Positions 40,101 through 52,100 of a DNA stretch of 64,000 nt are shown in pieces. A model generated the notes under the pieces. That model did not search any database, was not told the origin of the DNA, and was given only the letters and a program-made list of their open reading frames with translations. The stretch lies in NCBI GenBank assembly GCA_034687125.1, contig JAQGBZ010000004.1, positions 558,001-622,000 on the forward strand, written 5' to 3'. Source of the DNA: Neelides folsomi (taxonomy: Eukaryota > Arthropoda > Collembola > Neelipleona > Neelidae). The position numbers were made by a program, and so were the translations under genes. The number at the start of each line of letters is the position of its first letter. The stretch's first letter is position 1.

Positions 40101-43100
40101 TGATTCATAAAGTACAAAGTTGGAAGACCAAAGAACAAAAGAAACGCCTTTAGCTAAATGAGCAATCTACCGAAATGTTAATTGTGGATAAATGGAGGAG
40201 CTCAGAACTTTCCCTATTGAGTTTCCACTCAAAAGCTCAAATTAAAAGAAGGCTAATTAACTTCCTTTTCTCACTCCGCTGTGTCAAAAAATATATCCAT
40301 TTTAATGAGAGGAGAATCTCTTCGCTTTCATTCCCAATCTTCTTTTAATACCTTCATTAATCCCATATTATTTTCACCCATAGAACACGAACCATCTTAA
40401 AACCTTTATAAATATATCAAACTAACTATCTTCCTAATTCCCACACTTTTCATCATATCTTTCCAACAACTCACGTTTAATACCAATTTGTTCTTTTTAC
40501 TCCGTTAATTGTAAGATCCAACCAACAGTTAATTTATTATAATTTTAAAATTTAAACCCAACTATCTTTAACTATAAACTTCAATAGTTGCTTTAAAAAT
40601 TTAATAAAAATATAAAAATTCGATCTTTAAATTAATTACTTTTTATAATATTAAATATTTAATAAATATTTATCGGTATGTGACAGCATACTGGGAAAAA
40701 TTATTTAGGAAAAAATAATTAAAGAAAATTATCAATCATGGATAAATAAAATTTCCTTTTATGAGTGTGAGTATCGTTAATTCATTATGTTGGATTTTTC
40801 TTTTCCTTTATAAAATATTCATAATTTGTGAGTTCTTTGGTTCGGATTGTCTGCATGTTTGATTGATTGAGAGAAAGTTGATGAGAAACGTAATAAAAAT
40901 TGATTATTCGACCGACCCATTTCATTCCCTTTGTAGCTATTCATTTTTCTGAAAGGTGAAAGAAATCAATCATTGTTGAATTATGTAATTTAATTAAAAG
41001 TTTTTCAATTTGGATTCTATTTTATTAAGTTATCAAATCATGTGGGTAAACAAGATGAATGACTCGCTGAAAATGGAAGTGTAAAATCTCGTACAAGTCA
41101 AATGTAAGTGATTTATACTCAATAAATTTTGAGTTATATCTCCCAATGTCAGTCTCACTTTAAGAAATCTCTCTCTCTTTTTCTCTCCAACATTTCTTAT
41201 ACGATTTCTCGTATATTTAAAGTAAGTTACCTATCTTTTTATTTATTTTCAATTTGTCTGCGGGAAACTCATGATGAAAGAAAATGATTTTTGGAGCTCA
41301 ATGTTAAAAGTTAATGTTATGAAAGTTAAAATAGCATTATTATACCTACAAAAGCATTATGAAAATTGTCGCAGTGTTGAATTGAGGATTACCATTATTG
41401 GTATTTAAGAAGAAATCGATAAGTCGGACATTCAGTTTTTGATTTGAATATTTGGCCATTCCCCTTTCATGCTTTCATATTTAATTTCCAAACTCATCCT
41501 TTTGACTTTGGATCGGTTAAATGGAAATCCTCATAAACTTTGAATTTGAATCTCAAGCCATCCTCTGCAGCTCGACAAATTGTCAAAATAACTTATTTGA
41601 GAGATACAAGCAAGTTCCATTAAATTCCAACTGACTCAACGTGGTTCCTTTTTAACATAAATATTTATTTAGTTAAATTAGAATTGCCAAAACAAAATTA
41701 AAACCAATATTATACCTAAGATATATTTGAGATGAGCTATGTAAGTGTAATTGGCGTATAAATTCTAATTTAAATAGGATATCTACTTATACATTATATG
41801 TTGTAGTAAGATATAATGGGCTAAATTCGCAAGTCCATTGCGTTTAAAACTCAAAGTAATTCAATTAATGCGGGAAGTCTATTCCTCCGGATTACGCTAA
41901 CCGTCGATGAATATTTACTTCCGAGTCGCGTCGAGTGCTGATGGCATTATAAATATCCAGAGGAGTACTATATAGGATGTACCATATATTAAATATATCT
42001 TATATCATGTATTTAATATACCATATAATAAATATATCTTATATGGAATATATTTTACCCAAAAGTGAAGACATTGTGTGGAACCAGAGTCTTTGGTTTT
42101 AATGCATATATGAAGGAGTCGAATTCACCCCCAAATCAAGGGCCCATTTGAGTTTTACAGGATTAGATCTTTTTCGACTCAGCTTCGTAAATCCTTCAAT
42201 CTCAGGAGAAACGAGACCTTTAGAGAAGATTAACTTTCTTGATGAGATTTCTTTTGATTATACAAACTATGTATTTAGTTATATGGAGATTGTACCTATG
42301 TAAGTATATGCTTTGCATACAACCCAGTTAACCATCTCTTTTAGAATGATCATCAGAAGAGTTAATGGTTTGAGAAATCCTCCATTCTTTCCCCCCAAAT
42401 TGAACTCTTTTACTTATTAAAAATTTGTTAACGTTGCAATCTTGGAATATGCCTTTAACTCCCATGCCCGTATTTTCCCTCCCTTAAAGATCCTCTAAAG
42501 ATTCCTATCAAGCGCGGGTAATCTTCTTTAGCTTCTTTAGCCCGTTTTTAATGATTTTTTTCTTTTCATCAAGCGGGTATAATGGGCGGAAATAAATCTT
42601 GGTGAAATCTTGATTTGTAATCAAAATGTAATTCAACGTGGTTTTTACGCATTTCTTGTGAGAATAATTGACAATAGTTTTCTCCTCGATCGACATTTCA
42701 ATTTCCCGTACGACCAATAACAACAACTGATCTTTCTCCCCAATTCCATTTCCCGTAAATCTTTAGGTATTTGATTTAAAGCCCGTAATTCAACCCAGGT
42801 CTCCAAATAACACAAATAATTTCCAAGTTCTGTCGAAGCCGTCGAAGAGCTTCAAGGGATTTTATACCATAGCATACTCTAATACCATATTATTATATGT
42901 ATGTTGCATATACCCATTTCTTATATTTATAATATTTATCCTCACGCATCCATATCATATAAATATAACTTAAACATTCCACATGAGAATGATTTAGATT
43001 TTTATACTCAAAAATCACAAAATATAAGTTTTCATTGTCCACATATTAATTTTAATATTTTAGCATATCATGAATAATGAAGTAAAACAGATAGTTATTA

Positions 43101-46100
43101 AAATGTCCAGAGACTATAAATCTAAATTTTTATCTTGAAGGAAAAATATATTATTGTGGCTAAATTCTTGAACCACCAATTCCTTATTTTTTCCCAATAT
43201 AACAATGATTCTTTTGATCAATGGGAAGCCACTCGTAAGCACAAATAAAAGAAAGAATGGAGATGAAATGAATCATGCCAAACTTGGAATTTCACTTTCT
43301 CATCTGACTCATTATGAACTGTTGCGTTCTTCTTGAGCTTTTGTTTGCCTGTTCGGAAAATGAGAAACTTGGGTTCTTTTCTTGTCGAAGGGTTTTCTCA
43401 TTTTTCTAGATATTTCATTTTTTCCTTCAAGTGGGAAAAAAGCGGAAATGTGGGGAGTAGGAAACCTTCCGCTCCTCCAGCTCCTTTTTGTTTTGAAAGA
43501 AAGCTGACCTTAGATACTTTCTGACTCGATCCGATTTCCGATTTGATATCCGCGGGAGTTTCTTCTCCTCACCCGGTTGAATGAAGTGGGAGAAAATGCA
43601 GACGGCCGCGGAAAACACTTTTATTTCTTCTTGACCCTGAAGAGGACTTCCGAGGGATTTGAGCAAAAGAAAAACTCCTGTGGGTTACTTGAGTTGAATT
43701 CAATGATGATGGGCTTTGTGTGGGAAGATAGACAAAATAGTATTTGAAATCATTTTATACATACTCCACGCCGTTATAAACTCCATACATACATACTCTG
43801 TACTATGTATCATACATGTGTATTACTATACATTATAAATTACATGTTACTCTACAAGAGTGATTATAGCCTTATAAGTACAGATATATGTATTGTAGTT
43901 ATATATAAGGTGAGGATGGGAAGTATATCTTAAGCTTTGGCTGTCTTTGTCTCTCCGGAATCTCTTCACAAGAGATCAGCTCGAAAGAAAGTGGACTTGA
44001 CTCTGAAAGGAAAACTTTCTTTTTACGAGTTTAGACTTGGAAATTGGATTTCCTCTTCCAGTGCCTTTAGAAGAAGTGGCAGTATGGGCAACTGATTGAC
44101 CAACTGGACTCCCTTGATATGCGACCATAACTTCCCAGAGTAATAATGTGGCTCTATGAGACCTACAAGAACGTCAAAGACCCTTCCGTGCAACATCCAC
44201 AAAATGGCCGGAATGAGGACCGAGACAGAAATGTCACTTTATGGAGAAAGGGGAGAAAAGGGAGATTCTATTTGTTAGCAACGTCGTTACAACAAGAACT
44301 CTGTCTTTTCCATCAAAGCTCTCGACGAAGGGTCAAAGAGCTAATTTGAGTTTTACGGGATGATGTTGGTTTCCTCGGGATAAACTTTCGTATCTTGTCT
44401 CGTTACTTCAATACTTTATAGGGTTACTTTATAGCTGGGAATGGAAGGTTGGGGTAAATAGGGTGGGAGTTTATTTACTAACTTGGTGCTCGATCACTTA
44501 GTCATTTACGAGCTAATTCCCATTTTCGACTCTCATTCCCGCACAGTTGGAAGAAGTTAGAAGTTCTGGAAACCAAATAAGGTTCCCCCAACTTACGGCT
44601 TTTAATTGAGTTTTTTCGACAGCGTGAAGTTTGGGATTTAACCCGTTCTTGATTCACTATTTTATGGGGAGCGGACAATGGAGGTTTGGAAGGTGGGGGA
44701 GTCGAAGTTCAAAGGATTAATTTATTACCCTCGCTTCGTCATTAAATAAGGTTAAATAATTTAGGAGGCTTTGTGCATTAAGAAGAAAAGTTAGGGTTGG
44801 AACGGAGGAGGGAAAACGCGACCTGCGACATAAATTCAGGTCTCTGAAGCAATAAAAATAAAAGTTTTCAACTCGAGAGTTTCTTAGTCGAAATAGGGGG
44901 AAATAATATTTTCCATGTAAAGGAACGTGCGTGTGTTTTCTTCCATCCTACTTATAATTTCAACTCCTTTCTTTTCCTCAAACCATCTGGGTTATCTCAA
45001 ACGGTCTCTATCTCCTTTCTGTCACACATTCGCTTTTAATAATTCTCAAACTCATCTTCCTTTTAACTAACTTTAAGTTATATACCATATATCTACTCTA
45101 TATGAAGAATGTATATATTATTTACAATACTTATTATGTAATTTTTCATTATTATGTAGGTAAGCAGAATATGCACATACCTCTATTTAACTATACCTCT
45201 CTATAGGATACTTAACAATACCTCTGTATCTTATTCCGTCTTTACATATTTTATATTACAATAATATTTTGTATAACTTTATAAAACTTTTTAGCTTACT
45301 CTAACTACTACCATAATAAGCAGCTTGGTTTAATATTTATATGTAGGTATTTGCATAATAATTTCAATTGTTAATTTAATTTTATAAAATGTTAAAAAAA
45401 TTAAAAGATTCTGTTTGGGTCTTATATTTATGTACAGATACCATACATACATGAATACACACCTAGGCCTGTACGGTATTAATGAGTAAGAATATAAAAA
45501 GTATTTTAGCCATTCTGGTATAGTTGAAAAGTTAAAGAAAAAGAAAAAGAAACTGTCAACTCAAACTTTGGACGTTTTCTTTATAACTATCCTGTGAGTA
45601 TAATGGCAGTTTTCTTTCAAGCTCTGGAAGAAAGCTGAAAGGCAAAGAACGTGATCCTCTTCTAATAAATAAGTTAACCAGATGGAAATGACAGATGTGC
45701 AAGCGTGCAATAGATCACTTTTAAAACTTTGAAAGTTTGATGGAACTCTTGGAAGTTTAATCTCTGACTGTAGTTAATTCTCCTTTTCCACAGGCACGAC
45801 AATTAGAGCCGAGCAGCATAATGGCTTCCCGGACGAGCCACCTGATGGTCCCATCCAAGAACCCAAGACGAAATCGGAAGGGGCTCAGCTGTACAAAGTT
45901 CTAGAAAACGGCGTTCTGAAGATCCTACAAGGTGTCAAAGCCACGCTGGTGCATAACTCCAATCCCATGTCCGAGCCCTCAAGGAGTCTCAAGAGAAAGC
46001 GACGTTCTTCGAAAGATAAACAAGACCCGTTTGCCTTCTCCGAACAAACCCATGATAATAACAATAACCATCATTTCCTGGGACTCGAAAATGATGAGGA

Positions 46101-49100
46101 CGTGCAAATGGGGCCTCGGAGCCCCAAAGAGTCCCACCAGGAAAAATCATCCTCAGGGTCTTCAATCGACTACCATCGGATCCGACATGCCATGAAGAAA
46201 CTCGGCGGAGGCGGACTCGACCTCTCCGTTATGGAACGGATGATTTTGGATCCAAACCCCGGGGGCCACCGCCAACCGCCCAATTCTCCCCGGGATTCTG
46301 AAAAAGATCCTTCAAACTCCCGAAAGAACCAGGGTAAGAACGCTGGTAAGAAAACTGAGAAGAAATTGAACCATGGGCGCCCGGTTCCTAATATTAACCC
46401 AGGTTACCCTAACCCGAATCATGGAGATAATCCAAGTTACCCGAATCATGGAGATAACCCGAGTTACCCGAATCATGGAGATAATGAGAGGAAGGGGAAA
46501 GATGTGCCCATAGGGAATGACGCTTACAATTATGAACACCATCATGCTCTTGCACATCAAAGGACAGTTCTTTCACTCCAAGAGGAGTCTTTCGAAGATT
46601 CTAATTCTCCTGCAGTTGTAAGGGAAGTGGAGAAGGACGAGGAAGGGAATTGGATCCTCGATCCTCCCAATAATGGGAGAAACAGTCCGGGAGAAGAAGG
46701 GAAGAAGATTGAGACAACGACGTGGTTCATAGCTGAAGAAGACTTGGCCGGGAGAGTCATAACAATGATCATTCCGGGGAAAAACGAAACGACTCGGTTT
46801 GATAGCCCGGCACACAATAAGGAAAAGATTCACCATGTTGGGGAATCGCTTGAGCCGTGTTACTCCCGGGACGACGTTCTCGTCGTCGTGGGCCTCACGT
46901 GTACCCTCAATTTCGCCTTTGTGCTCCTCATCTACGGATTTGTAAGGTGGTTCAACGTGTCTGGAACTTCAAAGGAAAAAGACTTTCATCAACTGTAAGT
47001 CACGTTGATAATCTTTTATATCTTTTATGATTCATCAGCTTTTATCATCATTTTCATCATCTGTTGAATTTACTTTTTAAAGTAATAAATATCCTCAATT
47101 TATAGTAGATTTTATAATCCATAATATGTATCTGTATAATATAAACTTATGACTAACAAATCATACACAGTGAGTACAGTACAGTATAAGTTTATTTACA
47201 ATATAAGTTGCTATTTTACCTGTTATTATTGACATAGGTAATCTTTGGGCAAAAGAACCCTTTTGGACTTTATTTATAATAAAATACTAAAAAGGGGGAA
47301 TAGAGTGATTTTCCCAAAATTCTCTTTATCTTCAAAGTGGAGCTTAATTTTAGTAGTGGAGTTAATGAACCGTTTAAAATTATTTTAATAAGCTAGGAGG
47401 TTAGGGGGTTATTTTAAAATGAAAATGTTGGCCGTGCTCACTTGGGTTATTAGGCGATCACTCAAGTTCAGATAACCCCACTTGAGGAACATTTCAGCTG
47501 GAATCCGAATTTGTATTCTGCAGAACCTCGGTTTTATTCATCCTAAGTTCACATTCACATTTCATCCTTGGGAAGATAAGCACTGTCAGACACGCATTCG
47601 TCTTTTCCTCCCTCGTGACCCATACAATCTGAGATGCAGATGTGTAATGGACAAATGTTATTTTCACTTTTTACGACGCTGGCCCATTTACCGCATTCTC
47701 AATTCTCATTAGCGGAGCTATTTAAGTAATGAACAATAAAACCATGCAGGAACTCGTGACGACTCATGTGCAAAAAGACCACAATTAGAGAAAGTAACAA
47801 AAAGAGTAATAAAACCCAAGTAAATAGATAAGCATTTACTCATACAGACTTTCCCTACTTTTTCGTATATTTACATTAAATGGGTTAATATTTATGTCAA
47901 AACATGGTTTTTTACTTATATCTTTTTCATTGTGTTTCTTTTTCTAATAGTTTTTGCTAGACTTTTAGCATTCATTTTAGCATTCTTCAAATAAGTTCCA
48001 CTAAAGCTATCAATGCGCATTAATGATTTAATACCAATTTAGCAAACAATTTGATATTTGTTATACTATATAATAAATAAAATATCGAGTTAAGTGAAAA
48101 TTGATAAAAGGGATTTAGAACTCACATGGGAAATCAAGATAGATTTTTATTGCAAAATGATTTAAGCTACAGATTCGCAAATTAGAAAGTAAAATCTCTC
48201 AGATCATTGAGGAGAAAAAAACCGTTGGTTCGCATTTGAAATTTGAACTCTACTTGTTGAACTTGGATCTTGGTGGATAAATATAAAAAGCCTGATTTCT
48301 CATCGGACCTCTTCGATTGGATCTGAACTGATAAAATATTCAGTCCTGGTAGTTCCATTCCCGACTCCATTTATTTTTCCCAGACTGAGTTTGAGAATGA
48401 AGGGAAATTACCTTCCTCGCTCTTCTCCATTTGTCTATCGCTCCGGGAATCACGGACAAATAATGGAATCCTTGTCGAATTTCCACTCTTTTAACTCCCA
48501 TTTCTTATAAACTGCCAATAACCACTCTTCTTATCTCACCCCCTTCCACCCCGAAACTTCCCGCGTTAACTCAAGACCCCGCTGAGGCCCCCGACGACTC
48601 CAGGCATCAATGATTCAAGGAGGAAAGCAAAGCACTCAAATCGACTCCCAATGTCGAACATGTTAAGGTGTGTGTAAGACTTGTGCTCATCTCCCTCATC
48701 TCATCCGCCTACACTAAAAGCCAACAAGGCCTGTTGGGGCCTCGCACGCCAACATAAATACGATCCTTTAGATCAACTTTCCCTTTTTTTCAAGATTCCT
48801 CCCTAATGTTTAACTCGATTTGGGAGAGAGGAAAGTTTGGATAAGCTGGGTTTAAATGTTTTCCATAAACTTTAAAATGAAGTCGCATTTGGGAACCAAT
48901 TGCCCGTTCTCGGAATTCATTATTTATCAAGATGTTTCTTTTGTTATTTTATGAATCTTTGTCCAAATCGCAAATTTCCTCCAAAAATACTTTCTTCGTC
49001 CAAATACTTCAAAATATGACAAAATATACATCAGAAGCTTAAAGAATAAAAATTTTACAATAAAAATATTTTGAAGTCCTTAGGTATACTGTAGAGAAAT

Positions 49101-52100
49101 TTATGTTTTATATAACTTCAGAATATGTAGACTGTATAAGAAAATAAGTATAACTACACAGTTACAGATATCTCTTATATAATTTCACACATTGTACTAT
49201 TATGAAAAAGCTTAGAGGGAAATTTCTCTTCAGGTGTAATAGGAAGATTTTCCATTAATCCTGGTATATGGACCATATAAAATATTTACATATGAAGAAT
49301 AAAATGAAGCAAAGACATGTTGAAGAGTTTGGGCTTTTTGAGAATGTGAATAAAATCGTAAGACTCCAGATGTTAGACGCGATATTTGAATGCAGATTGC
49401 ATCTTCTGTCCCATCCGCTTTCCACATTTGCATTTCGTTTCTCACATGAAGTATGAGACAGCTGGGGAAGATTCCGTTTCTTCACTTCTCGATATCTCCC
49501 AAAACCCACCTTCAAACTTTCACTCATTTTATTATACGCCCAATATATTTCCCAAGATGTTCAACTCTGAAGACTTCTCTGTCTCCAAGTTGCTCACAAG
49601 ACCCGTGATGTGTCATCTGGAAATATTCACAGCAATTTCCGATCCACGACCGTGATTCATTTTAACCCCAAAATTCTCCCACAAATACATAAGATACAGT
49701 TAGGACGTGATTGAACGATCCAATAATTTCTTAACCCGCCGTCTCTCTCGGTGAATCTCAAATGTAATTTTTCCTTGTCTTGTGGAGTTCCTTGTAAAGT
49801 TCCTTGTGGACCCCCACGGGTTTTCTTCAGGGTTCTTCAGCGGAGATGTATACAGTCAACCATATACAGTCTACCATACACAGTCAACCATAATATACAG
49901 CCTACCATATACAGAGGGATTTTTCAGTGATTATCATTTTCTTGGCGTCGTCCTTCTTCCCTTGGCTCTTGCATCCGGAATGAAGTCAAATAGAAGTTGT
50001 AAAGTGAGGCAAGGGAGCAGTTAGAGTTCCTTAATCCACTTCTCCGCCTCTTTCCAGCTTCGTTCAATCACTTGTTTATAGCTCAAAGCCCTTCATGTCT
50101 GAAGGTTCCTTTAAATCAAGAAGATTGATGTTACCGGTGGAGGTGTTTGGCACTCGGCGGGAAAACGTTCGACTTTGGCCAATCCAATCACACCCACCGA
50201 GAAGGAAACCGATCCTCCGTTTCCTTCGATTTCTTCGCCTCTTAGTCAATATGGGAAATGAGAAGGATTTTTATCCTTCGGAGGAAATTCAGCCCATCTT
50301 TCATTCAGTCCCACTGGCCCTTGCACGACTTCACTTCTTTGACACATCTATCCGTCAATTTTGACAATTCGGTTTATTTTACTTCCTCTTTTGCATGCGT
50401 TCTGCATATGAACCCATTTAACCCAATAATTCATTTGAACCCATTTAACCCAATAATTCATTTAAAACTATTTAAAACATAAGGTTAATTGTTTTTTATT
50501 TATTCTTATTAAATATATTCAAAGATTGCAATCCTGCTTCAATTTACCAATTAATTGTAAAGATGATAAATTTTTAAACATTTTAAATCTTGTATCAATA
50601 ATGAAAGAGATAAAATGAATGTGGATCTTGGCTTTAACAATTCACTATTCAATGAGGGGGGAAGGAAAGTCTTTTGGGAAGCTTTTAAGAATGCTCTTAA
50701 ATCTAATGCTGCTTATCACAGCTGAACAGCTTTCACACCACGAAGAAGTTTAAGCGCTGTAAGTACGTCATTAGCAATAACTCCAAGCTAATTATTATAT
50801 CTTTCCCCAAGGAGTGAATGCCATTTACATAGGCTCTCATCTCCCTGCTCCGTCCATCTATATTTAATTATTCTCTTCTGAATATATTTCTTCAGGGGGA
50901 TTCTCCGCCTACCCAGATGCCTTTCCCATCCTTCTTATGCAAATACGGAGCTTATATCCCCATTACCCAACTAAACACTTTTTCACCCGTCGTCTTCAAA
51001 GCCGAGCATTACCATTTTCATCCCATTGATAAATTCAATTAATTTCACTTACCTCAAAACCCTAATTATTTCCTATAATAATCTTATTGCTTAATATGGT
51101 GCATATATGTAAGTATTTACGGTTGGTATATTATACATGATGATTAAAGATTACCGTATTGGTCCGTGAATTGTCCCCGGATATAATTAAAAATATTACC
51201 TCCGACCCCCGGATATAAATCGGGCACCGGATGTATTTAAAATAATTTAGGACGTGGCATTTAGAAATTTTTTATTTTTATTTAAAACTGAGTTTTAATC
51301 ATCAGAACCTGAATCTTCAGATGTAGAAGGGTTACTTTTGCTATTATAAATAATAGATTCATCTTGCTTCTCTTTTAAAATGCTTGGAAGTGGCTTTCAC
51401 TATGTGTTTTAGCATATTGAAGCACTTTTTATTTAAATTCAACACGAAAAAGCCTTCGTGGCATTATTAATTGAATTGAAATAAAAATTAAGATCAAGAA
51501 ATGCGTTAAAATGTTTAATAATTCGCCCATTATAATAATTTACCCGGATATAATTTTGGGCCCGGATATAAATCGGACCCGGATATAATTCGGACACCGG
51601 ACAAATCACGGACTAATACGGTACTCCCTATTTAAATAATTATTTAGTACTTTGCATTAGTAATTTTATATATTAGATTATTCCTCGCTTGTTCTTGATT
51701 ATGCCGATGAATCATTTTACATATTCATTTTAATTATTAATAAAATTAATAATGCATACACGTCATGTGGAATTATTGATTCGGAAATGTAGTTAGTTTA
51801 TGTGAAGATAAAGGTGGATTTTTTAAAATAAGTGTTGTTTTTGGCAGGGACTGTGAAGGAGGAGATTCCTTTGTTTACCAACAAGACACCGATGAGTGGG
51901 GAACTGAACGGAGAATCTCGCGGGAGATAATGCGGAAAGATCGGGGAATGAAGGAATTCTCCAGTTCGAGTCTTTATACCTTTAGACCTGAATTCGTCCC
52001 ACATCCTCTCATCCGGAGATCGCTTTCTCATTCCATGGAAAACCTAAAGTTCACCCACACGTAAAATTTTCATTTCTATTCTATTTTCTGAGAGAATTTA

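Larger units (their letters stand above)
31166..45793 (+). other. Second gene, intron 1 (14.6 kb)
   Basis: Donor GTAAGA, acceptor CTCCTTTTCCACAG. It holds an inverted-repeat element (31385-31644), a GAATTC minisatellite (32731-32838), a broken Tc1-like element (33462-34549) and a small tandem repeat (35821-35870). Open frames such as 36089-36277 minus, 43333-43666 on both strands and 44146-44349 plus lack domain or splice support. The size assumes no internal exon is missed; exons 1 and 2 join in phase without one. Confidence 0.6.
46995..51847 (+). other. Second gene, intron 2 (4853 bp)
   Basis: Donor GTAAGT, acceptor TGTTGTTTTTGGCAG. Contains a possible 81-bp cassette exon (48587-48667), two small tandem repeats and an inverted-repeat element (51152-51623). 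A GC-richer patch at 50040-50365 is open in two frames and is discussed in the findings. Confidence 0.6.

Noticed and set aside
44146-44349. 67-codon plus-strand frame in intron 1 (MWLYETYKN...)
   Set aside because: Codon content is somewhat protein-like, but an in-frame stop precedes the ATG, no in-phase splice sites are evident and no family is recognised.
46312-46836. Three minus-strand frames opposite exon 2 of the second gene
   Set aside because: They mirror the repeat and the coding composition of the plus-strand exon; no independent features.
51798-52031. 77-codon minus-strand frame opposite exon 3
   Set aside because: The plus strand has matching acceptor, donor and phase; the minus frame has none and is taken as a shadow.
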